NCBI GenBank assembly: GCA_905479985.1
Contig: CAJQOM010000003.1
Span: 1 to 64,000 of the forward strand
Direction: 5' to 3'
DNA from: an uncultured Gammaproteobacteria bacterium
Lineage (GTDB): Bacteria; Pseudomonadota; Gammaproteobacteria; Nitrosococcales; Methylophagaceae
Length of the DNA stretch: 64,000 nucleotides
In this document: one piece after another, positions 1 to 7,188 of the stretch
Layout of the letters: each line of letters opens with the position of its first letter
Numbering within the stretch: the first letter of the stretch is position 1
The notes under the pieces: generated by a model
Told to the model about the DNA's origin: nothing
Database searches by the model: none
The model's input: only the letters and a program-made list of their open reading frames with translations
Position numbers and translations under genes: made by a program

Positions 1-993
1 GAGCCGATTAAAAATCCTAATGAAGGTAATTATATTTTTTCTAAGGACGATGTCCTTAAGGCGATTGATAATGAATATCGAACAGATAGAAAAAAAGTAC
101 TCGGGGATCTTTATAAAGAAGATAACTTTAAATATTATGCCATGATCGATCAAAATATTTTTGAATCATTAAAGAAATTACGTGAAACGTTTGGTAATTT
201 TAATGAAGTTATTGATATATGTATCAGGCGATTAAAGTTATTTAGCTTAGCCTCTCCAAAGGTTATAACTCTGCCGCCAATATTATTAAGTGGCGAGCCA
301 GGAGTAGGAAAAACAAGGTTCTTGAAAGAACTCGCTAAAATATTAGGTACGGATTTCTATTTTCTAGATTTCTCAACTGTCTCATCAGGGTTTATTTTAA
401 ATGGCGGTGCAAGCAGTTGGACAGATAGCAAACCTGGATTCCTCAGTGAGAAATTGAGAGCAAGCAAGTATGCAAACCCAATTATTTTATTAGATGAAAT
501 AGACAAAGTTGCTGGTGACCACCGCTATGACCCTCTAGCATGTTTATATTCCTTGTTAGAAGGCCATAGTGCCGAAACTTTCCGTGATGAGTACTTAGAA
601 ATAGAAATGAATATGAGCAAAGTAATCTGGTTTGCAACAGCCAATTATCCGGAAAAAATAGCGGCGCCTATTCGGTCACGAATGACGGAAATTCATATTG
701 AGCCGCCTACAAAAGAACACTCACTAAATATAGTTAAAGCTATCTATAAAGAATTACTAGACACCCACTCTTGGGGTGAATATTTCTCTACGCAATTAGC
801 CTCTAACGTTATCGAAAGACTTGTAATGCTGCCGCCAAGGTTAATGAAAAAGGAGCTCGAACAAACATTGGCTAATGCAGCTGCTAGACCGAAAAGTAAA
901 CGAGGTAAAATTAAAATTCAGCTTACCGATTTGGGTGAGATAAGTATCGCTAAAACAGGAGCTCGTGGGATTGGTTTTCTGGCAGAAATCTAA
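1..993 (+). CDS. Lon-like AAA+ ATPase (5' end outside window)
   Basis: The reading frame is open from base 1 through the ATG at 142, so this gene very probably starts to the left of the window; at least 330 residues are visible. Counting from the ATG at 142, there is a Walker A motif GEPGVGKT at about residues 51-58, a Walker B ILLDEIDK near 115-122, a sensor-like FATANYP and an arginine-finger-like RSRM. The order and the wording around these motifs resemble the ATPase module of Lon protease, but the protein stops after the AAA lid with no Ser-Lys protease domain. Role unknown; island AAA ATPases of this kind can belong to defence or remodelling systems, which is only a guess here. Confidence 0.7.
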   Translation, partial: EPIKNPNEGNYIFSKDDVLKAIDNEYRTDRKKVLGDLYKEDNFKYYAMIDQNIFESLKKLRETFGNFNEVIDICIRRLKLFSLASPKVITLPPILLSGEPGVGKTRFLKELAKILGTDFYFLDFSTVSSGFILNGGASSWTDSKPGFLSEKLRASKYANPIILLDEIDKVAGDHRYDPLACLYSLLEGHSAETFRDEYLEIEMNMSKVIWFATANYPEKIAAPIRSRMTEIHIEPPTKEHSLNIVKAIYKELLDTHSWGEYFSTQLASNVIERLVMLPPRLMKKELEQTLANAAARPKSKRGKIKIQLTDLGEISIAKTGARGIGFLAEI

Positions 994-1057
994 GCTCTTT
1001 TAAGGGGCCTATATGATGATAACTTACTATAATAAAGTGCTATCTATCAGTGAAATT

Positions 1058-1277
1058 AGTTAACTAAATAAGACTCCAGATGACTTCGAAAATAAGCCAG
1101 CTTCAACCCATACTTCCCTATCAAACATTTGATGCATTAACGTAGTAAAACTGGATCAACTTTTTGTTGCATTAACACCCTTAAAAAAAGGGAAGTATGT
1201 GTGGGGTACGAAGTATCGAAGCAACAGCGAAGAGTGCGGAGTGCCCCTTGGAGTCATCTTCATTTTTTTAGTTAACT
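1058..1277. repeat. MITE-like element with terminal inverted repeats
   Basis: This gene-free stretch starts with AGTTAACTAAA and ends with its complement, each followed inward by a second matching block (AGATGACT about 10 bp further in). Inside is another complementary pair, CATACTTCCCT near 1110-1120 and AGGGAAGTATG near 1189-1199, so the whole 220 bp can fold on itself. No reading frame of note lies within. It occupies most of the 994-1371 gap. A miniature inverted-repeat transposable element is the simplest reading; a structured RNA or recombination site is possible. Confidence 0.45.
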
Positions 1278-1371
1278 TTTGCCCTAAAAAGAGATAGCTA
1301 TTTTCTTAGCCTAGGCAGCTTTATATTGTAATTTTAGTAGACTAACAAATCTAGAAGAGGAGACATAATAT

Positions 1372-1800
1372 ATGGATATTAGAAGAGCTAACAAAAAAGA
1401 TAAAAAAGCGGTCTTTGTATTGGCCGAAAAGTTAGCAACTTCATTTGTTGTTAGTAAAGATGACTTTAGCCATAGTTACGATAGTTTACTTATCGAAATG
1501 GCGGCAAACAGGGCATTGATACTTGTAGGCTTAGTCAACAAAAAAGTAGCTAGCTATGCCTTAGGTTATATCCACTTTAGTTTTTATGCTAATGGGAAAA
1601 TAAGTTGGCTCGAGGAGCTGTATGTAGATGAACCAATGAGAAATAGTGGGCTTGGCAAAAAGTTAGTTCAGGAATTTGAAGTCAACATGAAAAAACAAGG
1701 GGCCAAATTAAATGCATTAGCGACTAGGAGATCCGCTGGGTTTTACTTGCATTGTCAGTATGAAGAGTCAGCTATTTACTTTCGCAAACAACTAGAGTGA
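1372..1800 (+). CDS. GNAT family N-acetyltransferase
   Basis: A 142-residue protein of the usual single-domain GNAT length. The acetyl-CoA binding motif A is visible as LYVDEPMRNSGLGKKLVQEF, preceded by a beta strand ending SWLEE and followed by a C-terminal segment with FYLHCQYEES. Its substrate cannot be told from sequence. The start is an ATG preceded by AGAAGAGGAGAC, a good ribosome binding site. It sits alone in the island between the MITE-like element and the HD hydrolase gene, about 90 bp from the latter, so co-transcription is possible. Confidence 0.75.
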   Translation: MDIRRANKKDKKAVFVLAEKLATSFVVSKDDFSHSYDSLLIEMAANRALILVGLVNKKVASYALGYIHFSFYANGKISWLEELYVDEPMRNSGLGKKLVQEFEVNMKKQGAKLNALATRRSAGFYLHCQYEESAIYFRKQLE

Positions 1801-1889
1801 ATAAGACTTCTCTTTGTAAATGTCACTAACTTTTATATATCGTGATCATAAAAGATTAAGTAATATTAAAAAATAAGGGACTACGTATC

Positions 1890-2444
1890 ATGGATAAAAC
1901 GATCGTTACTTCTACAGCTGTTTTATTAGAGGCAATCTATTTTGCGGCAACAGCACATGGATCTCAAAGCCGTAAAGGCAATGGTGGTGAGCCCTATATT
2001 AACCACCTTATCGAAGTTGTCATTTTGTTATCGACTGTAGGAAAGGTGACCGATACTGATACTTTGATTGCTGCTGTGTTGCATGACTCCTTAGAAGATA
2101 CCAGTGTCACTGCAGCTGACATTTTGGATAAGTTTGGAGAACAGGTACTTTTATATATTGAGGCTTTAACCGATGATAAGACGCTTAGCCTTAGTGAAAG
2201 GAGGGCTATGCAGCTAGCTCACATAGCTACAGCTTGCCAACAAGTAAAACTGATTAAGTTGGGCGACCATATAAGCAATATCGGAAGCTTACCTACGTCG
2301 TGGGATAAAGGCAGGCTGGAAGACTATATAGCTTGGTCGTACAAGGTTGCTAAAGCCTGCTTTACTTCCTCAAGCGAGCTGGCCTATGAATATGAGCATA
2401 GGTATAAGCAAGCACTCTATGACATAACATTACTGGTTAAATAA
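1890..2444 (+). CDS. Stand-alone HD hydrolase of the SpoT/MESH1 type
   Basis: A 184-residue protein consisting only of the HD domain found in the N-terminal half of RelA/SpoT proteins. Visible landmarks are AHGSQSRKG (His 23), PYINHL (His 39), the metal-binding LHDSLEDT (His 65, Asp 66) and a downstream KLGDHISNI in place of the usual K-ADRLHN. There is no synthetase or ACT/TGS domain, as in small alarmone hydrolases and metazoan MESH1. By family it would hydrolyse (p)ppGpp or a related nucleotide; activity and substrate are inferred. Its place in a mobile island next to a GNAT gene raises the possibility of a toxin-neutralising or stress role. Confidence 0.7.
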   Translation: MDKTIVTSTAVLLEAIYFAATAHGSQSRKGNGGEPYINHLIEVVILLSTVGKVTDTDTLIAAVLHDSLEDTSVTAADILDKFGEQVLLYIEALTDDKTLSLSERRAMQLAHIATACQQVKLIKLGDHISNIGSLPTSWDKGRLEDYIAWSYKVAKACFTSSSELAYEYEHRYKQALYDITLLVK

Positions 2445-2615
2445 TTGCCTAGGAATGACTCTGGAGGAGCGACTAGTTACTGCGCACCCGGTAAATTTGT
2501 ATCGGCTTTGCTTTAGCCAAAGTAGACTAATGTCTTTGTAAATGGCTTTAATTTGGCCGACAACGGCTTAGAATATTTTCTTTATCTGGGGATTTCAAGC
2601 GTTAATTGTTGAAAA

Positions 2616-2631
2616 TGTGAGATATGTCATA
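2616..2631. promoter_or_regulatory. Candidate CRP/Vfr-type box
   Basis: TGTGA-GATATG-TCATA matches the CRP consensus TGTGA-N6-TCACA at nine of ten positions and lies about 60 bp upstream of the recombinase ATG at 2688. The window itself encodes a Crp family protein. A single match of this quality can occur by chance in AT-rich DNA. Confidence 0.35.
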
Positions 2632-2648
2632 AATATATAAAAAAAATC

Positions 2649-2692
2649 GTGCATGCTGAATTTAAACCTCAGCAACTAGGAATAAGCATGCA
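2649..2692. promoter_or_regulatory. Inverted repeat over the recombinase start
   Basis: GTGCATGCT at 2649-2657 and AGCATGCAC at 2684-2692 form a perfect 9-bp inverted repeat separated by 26 bp. The right arm contains the ATG start codon at 2688. This would suit either an operator or an mRNA hairpin that hides the start codon. Confidence 0.4.
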
Positions 2693-3617
2693 CACACAAA
2701 CACACGATGATTACTTCAAATTAGCTCTATATTTTTTATCTCATAATGTTGAACGGGCTACAGATGACAGAAACGGTGCTTTATTAATTCAGCAAATGTT
2801 GATTAATTGTGCATTCCGATACAGGCCAGCTTATTGGCGCCGGTTGAGATGTGCACTTGTCTACTCCTTCAATTATCTCGGTCAGCCTGAAACTGCTGCT
2901 GTTATTCAGACGAGCGTAAACCCAATTACTATCGCGGGTTCAAAAAATACCTCAAAACCTAAGCAGAAACGAAAGAAACAAGTATCTAAACAAGAACACG
3001 GTTTAATAAAAAGCGCTTTATTAAATAAAATGCAAACAAATCCAATGGACGAATGTTTGTTGGCTGCACTTGATATTGTTTCTATTTTAGGATGCAGGCC
3101 GTCTGAAATGCTGTCGTTAAAGTTAAAACCTAACAGTAATCAGGTGTTTATTCCTAGTGCTAAAAAGACGAGTAATGATCTCAGAGGCTTAGATAGAACT
3201 GTTTTGTTACCCCAGACTGAGTATGACCTTGTTGCTCAAGCTCAACAGACATTGTCTAAACACCGAGATAGTCTTTGCATATCAAAATCAATTCTACAAT
3301 CGAGATTACAACGCAAACTGGCTCGTGTTACCGAGAAATTATGGCCAAAACAAAAGCACCGAATCACTTTTTATACATACCGTCACCTGATGGGAAGCGA
3401 TTTGAAAAGATCAAGCAAGAGCAGAAGAGAAGTTGCGGCCATCATGGGGCATCAGTCAGTCGACAGTGTCGATGTTTACGGCGACAGACGTTGTAGTGGA
3501 CTAATTAGAGACATTAAAGCCACTCAGCAAACTATTGATAATGTGAGGAAGACGGTCTCGAACAAGACAAGTTTCTGGTTCAGGATTAATTCAACAAAAC
3601 GCATTAGGAAACCGTAG
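2688..3617 (+). CDS. Tyrosine recombinase (island-borne)
   Basis: A 309-residue protein from the ATG at 2688, preceded by AGGAA; a GTG at 2649 would add 13 residues. The C-terminal half carries the tyrosine recombinase signature: the first arginine in ILGCRPSEML, a TYRHLMGSDL block matching the H-x-x-R region, and IMGHQSVDSVDVYG with the probable nucleophile tyrosine. The N-terminal half is basic and unlike the usual SAM-like arm domain. It is a second recombinase in an island that already has a tRNA-adjacent integrase, so it may be the remnant of another element or serve a different site. An unusual inverted repeat flanks its start and a large hairpin follows its stop. Confidence 0.65.
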   Translation: MHTQTHDDYFKLALYFLSHNVERATDDRNGALLIQQMLINCAFRYRPAYWRRLRCALVYSFNYLGQPETAAVIQTSVNPITIAGSKNTSKPKQKRKKQVSKQEHGLIKSALLNKMQTNPMDECLLAALDIVSILGCRPSEMLSLKLKPNSNQVFIPSAKKTSNDLRGLDRTVLLPQTEYDLVAQAQQTLSKHRDSLCISKSILQSRLQRKLARVTEKLWPKQKHRITFYTYRHLMGSDLKRSSKSRREVAAIMGHQSVDSVDVYGDRRCSGLIRDIKATQQTIDNVRKTVSNKTSFWFRINSTKRIRKP

Positions 3618-3703
3618 TTTGCTTCGCGGAGCTAAAAATAACGATTTGCGCTGCAGCTCGATTATTTTCCGAGCGTAATGACGCTCCGCAAAAAAGCAAC
3701 GGT
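3611..3703. repeat. Long imperfect inverted repeat after the recombinase
   Basis: The outer arms ACCGT..TGCTT (3611-3624) and AAGCAACGGT (3694-3703) pair, then GCGGAGC (3626-3632) pairs with GCTCCGC (3683-3689). A centre built on GCTGCAGC is flanked by AAAATAACGA and CGATTATTTT. A smaller GAGCG/CGCTC hairpin sits in the right arm. It overlaps the recombinase stop codon. It could be a terminator-like structure or a folded recombination site; I saw no clear GTTRRRY core, so an integron attC is not supported. Confidence 0.45.
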
Positions 3704-3741
3704 ATTAAACCATCTATTTATTTTACTATTAGGAGAAACGC

Positions 3742-3975
3742 ATGTATTCATTAATTATTACAGTCCAATCAATTAGCCTTGTAGGTTCATTGGTTTGTTT
3801 AAACCGGATGAAACAGTATCGTGACGAGGTAGTATCGACTTTCGGTCATGGCGAAGGCTACATTATCCTCAGTTTGATTTGGCCACCTCCCATAATAGAG
3901 CGGTTTTGCATAACTATGCTTTCCGCACAATTGATGGATCTAAGCCTCCAATCAGGAGGTATCAACGATGTCTAA
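3742..3975 (+). CDS. Small hypothetical protein (uncertain)
   Basis: A 77-residue frame with a good ribosome binding site (AGGAGAAACGC before the ATG) and a hydrophobic N-terminal stretch. Its stop overlaps the start region of the AlpA-like gene at 3968. I do not recognise the sequence, and the second half reads less like protein (PPPIIERF, then a run of small hydrophobics). It is kept because of the start signal and the coupled position; it may be spurious. Confidence 0.3.
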   Translation: MYSLIITVQSISLVGSLVCLNRMKQYRDEVVSTFGHGEGYIILSLIWPPPIIERFCITMLSAQLMDLSLQSGGINDV

Positions 3976-4210
3976 TTATCAAAAACCTAATGGTAATATT
4001 CACCTCCTGCCGCGCTTTATCAGATTCCGCGATGCCCCGAATTACCTTGGTATGGACAAAAATCGTTTCAGTAAAGAGGTGAGACCTTCTTTGACCGAAA
4101 TACCGATTGGCAAGCAAGGAAAAGCATACGATAGACTTGAATTAGATGATTGGGCCGATCATTATAAGAAGTGCAACGGGCGCCGCATATCTAACCGTGA
4201 TTGGAGGTAA
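3968..4210 (+). CDS. AlpA/Xis-like HTH regulator
   Basis: An 80-residue protein with a strong ribosome binding site (CAGGAGG). The core RFRDAPNYLGMDKNRF reads as the helix-turn-helix of AlpA/excisionase (MerR-like winged helix) proteins, followed by the wing-like IPIGKQGKAYDRLELDDW typical of the family. Members regulate integrase expression or act as directionality factors. The gene ends 3 bp before the integrase start, which supports a joint xis-int operon. Confidence 0.7.
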   Translation: MSNYQKPNGNIHLLPRFIRFRDAPNYLGMDKNRFSKEVRPSLTEIPIGKQGKAYDRLELDDWADHYKKCNGRRISNRDWR

Positions 4211-4213
4211 GAT

Positions 4214-5302
4214 ATGAGGAAAAATAAAATACCTGGGCTCTTTAAAATTCAGGAAATATGGCACATCGATAAGATGGTCAATGGCAGACGGATAAGCCGA
4301 AGTACAGGCACGAATAATCATATAGAAGCACAACAGGTTTTGGCTCGACTGATAGATGAGGCAAGACAAGCAGCTATTTTTGGTGTTCGTACTAAGCGCA
4401 GGTTTTCGCAAGCTATTGAACGTTACATTGATGAAAACCAACACTTGGCAAGTATTAACGATAATACGGCGCATTTGATGTTGATTATGAGTGTGATTGG
4501 CGATCTCTATTTACATGAAATACATGATGAGAGTGTCCGAGCTTTTATCGATGCCCGAAAAAGGGATGGACGTAAATCAAAGACGGTCAATATTGCCTTA
4601 GCAGCATTGAGGCGTGTCCTGAAATTGGCAACAGGAAAATGGCGGGATGTTAACGGATTAACATGGTTAGAAAGTATGCCAATTATCGAAAATGTAAAGT
4701 GGAATGATGCACGAAAGCCTTTTACATTATCTTATGATGACCAAGCTAAACTGTTTGGCGTTATGCCAGGACATTTGAGAGCGATGTGTTTGTTTAAAGT
4801 CAATACTGGCTGTCGTGAGCAAGAAGTGTGTCAATTAAGATGGGAGTGGGAGTATGAGCTTACCGGAAGCGATGACATTGTATTTATCCTGCCAGAGTGG
4901 CTGACAAAAAACTCTGAGGAACGGATTATTGTTGTCAATCATGAAGCACGAAAGGCAATTGAATCAGTAAGGAAACATAACGCTGATTTTGTTTTTACGT
5001 ATAAAGGTAGCCCTGTGACATCAATCAATAATTCGGCTTGGAAGAATGCGCGTAAAAAGGCTGAGCTTCCGTTAGCTCGTGTACATGATTTAAAGCATAC
5101 CTTTGGTAAGCGCTTACGTGCAGCTGATGTGAATTTTGAAGATAGACAGGATTTACTCGGTCATAAAAATGGCAGTATTACGACTCATTATTCTCAGGCA
5201 GAGATTAGAAACCTAATCGAAGCGAGTAATAAAGTTTGTATGGAGGATAGTGATTCACGAAAAATTCACGAAGCGGTGGTTTTGAAAAGAAAAAAGGGCT
5301 AA
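4214..5302 (+). CDS. Tyrosine integrase adjacent to tRNA-Arg
   Basis: A 362-residue phage-type integrase. An N-terminal arm-binding region contains GRRISRSTGTNNHIEAQ, then a core-binding SAM-like domain, then the catalytic domain: Arg in VNTGCREQEVCQLRW, the second box as VHDLKHTFGKRL (a Lys where most members have Arg in H-x-x-R), LLGHKNGSITTHY with the GH pair and the nucleophile Tyr. The Lys variant occurs in a recognisable subfamily, so it need not mean inactivity. It is coupled to the AlpA-like gene upstream and ends about 40 bp from the 3' end of tRNA-Arg, its likely attachment site. Confidence 0.85.
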   Translation: MRKNKIPGLFKIQEIWHIDKMVNGRRISRSTGTNNHIEAQQVLARLIDEARQAAIFGVRTKRRFSQAIERYIDENQHLASINDNTAHLMLIMSVIGDLYLHEIHDESVRAFIDARKRDGRKSKTVNIALAALRRVLKLATGKWRDVNGLTWLESMPIIENVKWNDARKPFTLSYDDQAKLFGVMPGHLRAMCLFKVNTGCREQEVCQLRWEWEYELTGSDDIVFILPEWLTKNSEERIIVVNHEARKAIESVRKHNADFVFTYKGSPVTSINNSAWKNARKKAELPLARVHDLKHTFGKRLRAADVNFEDRQDLLGHKNGSITTHYSQAEIRNLIEASNKVCMEDSDSRKIHEAVVLKRKKG

Positions 5303-5325
5303 GTGAAATTCACCTAACCCTTTGT
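5296..5325 (+). terminator. Terminator after the integrase
   Basis: GGGCTAAGTGAA pairs with TTCACCTAACCC (one G-T and one mismatch) around a short loop, followed by TTTGTTCT. It lies at the integrase stop codon and just before the convergent tRNA-Arg gene, so it could serve both strands. Confidence 0.55.
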
Positions 5326-5342
5326 TCTATATACCAAATTAA

Positions 5343-5419
5343 TGGTGCGCCCGACACGATTCGAACGTGTGACCGCCTGGTTCGTAGCCAGGTACTCTAT
5401 CCAGCTGAGCTACGGGCGC
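5343..5419 (-). tRNA. tRNA-Arg (anticodon ACG)
   Basis: On the minus strand a 77-nt cloverleaf begins GCGCCCGTAGCTCAG and ends with encoded CCA. The acceptor stem GCGCCCG pairs with CGGGCGC, the anticodon loop is CTACGAA (ACG, read as ICG after deamination) and the T loop is GTTCGAATC. It is the attachment site of the island to the left. The gene lies downstream of csrA and tRNA-Ser(GCU), the common csrA-tRNA order of gammaproteobacteria. Confidence 0.95.
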
Positions 5420-5463
5420 TTAATCAACTAATTATACGGGATTAATAAGCTAATCACAATATT

Positions 5464-5553
5464 TGGCGGAGAGCGAGGGATTCGAACCCTCGATAGGGGT
5501 AAACCTATACGCCCTTAGCAGGGGCGCGCCTTCAGCCACTCGGCCAGCTCTCC
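5464..5553 (-). tRNA. tRNA-Ser (anticodon GCU)
   Basis: A 90-nt minus-strand tRNA with the long variable arm of serine tRNAs. The acceptor stem is GGAGAGC/GCTCTCC, the anticodon loop CTGCTAA (GCT), the T loop GTTCGAATC, and CCA is encoded. It lies between csrA and tRNA-Arg and is probably processed from one transcript with them. Confidence 0.95.
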
Positions 5554-5616
5554 ACGAAAGCGGGTAATTATAGTCAGGTCTGGCCTGATTGGCTAGTAAT
5601 ATTTTAACTTTTAGAT

Positions 5617-5799
5617 TTAGCTATTGCCTTGATCTTTTTCTGCTTGAATTCGGTCGTAGATTTCTTCGCGGTGAACCGAGACTTCTTTGGGTGCATCAAC
5701 GCCAATTCTGACTTGATTACCTTTAACACCGAGGACGTTGACAACAACATCGTCACCGATGATAAGTGATTCTCCTACACGTCGTGTGAGTATTAGCAT
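5617..5799 (-). CDS. csrA: Carbon storage regulator CsrA
   Basis: A 60-residue protein of standard CsrA length starting [17 protein letters not shown], with the conserved [16 protein letters not shown] block that forms the RNA-binding face. CsrA binds GGA motifs in mRNA leaders and globally controls carbon flow, motility and biofilm genes. The gene follows lysC and precedes tRNA-Ser/tRNA-Arg, the typical gammaproteobacterial order. In other bacteria Csr systems interact with c-di-GMP enzymes, which are numerous in this window. Confidence 0.97.
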   Translation of the reverse strand: MLILTRRVGESLIIGDDVVVNVLGVKGNQVRIGVDAPKEVSVHREEIYDRIQAEKDQGNS

Positions 5800-5847
5800 G
5801 GTGTACTCCTTTTACTTCCTGATTTAGCCTATATAGCTGACAGATAG

Positions 5848-5863
5848 ATGGATGGATGGATGG
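5848..5863. repeat. Short ATGG tandem repeat
   Basis: Four copies of ATGG in tandem lie in the lysC-csrA spacer about 50 bp upstream of the csrA start. On the csrA-coding strand it reads CCAT repeats, so it does not create GGA sites for CsrA autoregulation. Copy-number change would alter only the leader. Confidence 0.6.
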
Positions 5864-5969
5864 GGTGCTGGTTTGGGCCATATGGCCTAACAGCTGCGTT
5901 ATTTGACGTAAATATTAACCTTTTGTGACATAAAAAGCTATTGCCCTAAGGTACTATCTTAAAGACCAA

Positions 5970-7187
5970 TTATTTTTGTTCAAGTTCAAAGGCATTATGT
6001 AATGTTCTGACGCCAAGTTCTAAGTACTTCTCATCAACAACGACGGAGATTTTAATTTCCGATGTTGAAATCATACTGATATTAATCCCTTCACTGGCCA
6101 GGGCTTCAAACATGGTACTTGCGATACCGGCATGTGATCGCATGCCGACACCAACGATAGATATTTTTGTGATTTTGTCATCACCATTCACTTCTCTGGC
6201 ACCCAGCGCTTTTGCCGTGGCTTCCATGACGGTTAAGGCTTGCTGATAGTCATTGCGATGGACGGTGAAGGTGAAATCCGTTGTACCATCATGTCCGGTA
6301 TTTTGGATGATCATATCGACTTCGATATTTTGCGCGGCAATGGGGCATAAAATCTGCGATGCAACACCGGGACTATCAGGGACACCAAGGATAGTCAGTT
6401 TTGCTTCGTCGCGGTTAAAGGCAATGCCTGATATTAGGGCTTGTTCCATCTCAGTTTCCTCGGAGGTGATCAGTGTGCCACCGCCATCTTTAAATGATGA
6501 GAGTACACGTAACGGTACATTGTATTTACTGGCGAATTCGACGCTGCGGATTTGCAAGACTTTGGCACCTAAGCTGGCCATTTCTAACATTTCTTCGAAT
6601 GTGATTTTATCTAAGCGGCGGGCTTCTGGGACAACACGTGGGTCTGTTGTGTAGACACCATCGACATCTGTATAAATTTGGCATTCATCGGCTTTGAGCG
6701 CCGCAGCAATGGCAACAGCAGTGGTATCAGAACCACCTCGGCCTAGCGTTGTAATATTGCCAAACTCATCGCAGCCTTGGAAGCCGGCAATGACAACAAT
6801 ATGACCTTTGGCTAAGTCGGCATGAATTTTTTTGTCATCAATTTCCATGATGCGGGCTTTATTATGGGTCGTATCAGTGAGAATACGGACTTGGCTACCG
6901 GTATAGGAGTTAGCGTGGACACCTTGTTGCGCTAAGGCCATACAAAGTAGGGCTATAGTAACTTGTTCGCCTGTCGACAATAGGACATCTAACTCGCGGC
7001 CACGGGGATTATCATTGAGTTCATTGGCTAGGCCGACCAGTCTGTTGGTTTCACCACTCATGGCGGAAACGACGACAACGAGTTCGTGGCCTTGTTGTTG
7101 GAATTGGATTAACTTTTTGGCGACTTCTTGAATACGCTCGACGGTGCCGACAGAAGTTCCTCCGAATTTTTGTACTAGTAATGCCAT
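5970..7187 (-). CDS. lysC: Aspartate kinase
   Basis: A 405-residue monofunctional aspartokinase, ATP:aspartate phosphotransferase, first step of the Lys/Met/Thr/diaminopimelate pathway. The N-terminal kinase signature LVQKFGGTSVGTVERI is present, followed by TTLGRGGSDTTAVAIAAAL and YTDVDGVYTTDPR. Two ACT regulatory domains occupy about residues 265-405. The length fits the alpha/beta type in which an internal start makes the ACT-only subunit. It begins 1 bp after the alaS stop, so the two are co-transcribed. Confidence 0.97.
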   Translation of the reverse strand: MALLVQKFGGTSVGTVERIQEVAKKLIQFQQQGHELVVVVSAMSGETNRLVGLANELNDNPRGRELDVLLSTGEQVTIALLCMALAQQGVHANSYTGSQVRILTDTTHNKARIMEIDDKKIHADLAKGHIVVIAGFQGCDEFGNITTLGRGGSDTTAVAIAAALKADECQIYTDVDGVYTTDPRVVPEARRLDKITFEEMLEMASLGAKVLQIRSVEFASKYNVPLRVLSSFKDGGGTLITSEETEMEQALISGIAFNRDEAKLTILGVPDSPGVASQILCPIAAQNIEVDMIIQNTGHDGTTDFTFTVHRNDYQQALTVMEATAKALGAREVNGDDKITKISIVGVGMRSHAGIASTMFEALASEGINISMISTSEIKISVVVDEKYLELGVRTLHNAFELEQK

Positions 7188-7188
7188 G

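Larger units (their letters stand above)
1..5343. mobile_element. Right part of a genomic island at tRNA-Arg
   Basis: An AT-rich block of accessory genes ends with an AlpA-like gene and a tyrosine integrase whose stop codon lies about 40 bp from the 3' end of tRNA-Arg(ACG). Integrase beside a tRNA 3' end is the usual mark of an element that uses the tRNA gene as attachment site. The left end, and therefore the second att copy, is outside the window, so the size and the att repeat cannot be defined here. Gene content and base composition differ from the recA-lysC core that follows. Confidence 0.65.

Noticed and set aside
3611-3703. Integron attC site
   Set aside because: The fold is similar in size but no GTTRRRY/RYYYAAC core pair could be placed at its ends.
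5848-5863. CsrA-binding sites in the csrA leader
   Set aside because: GGA appears only on the strand opposite to the csrA transcript.
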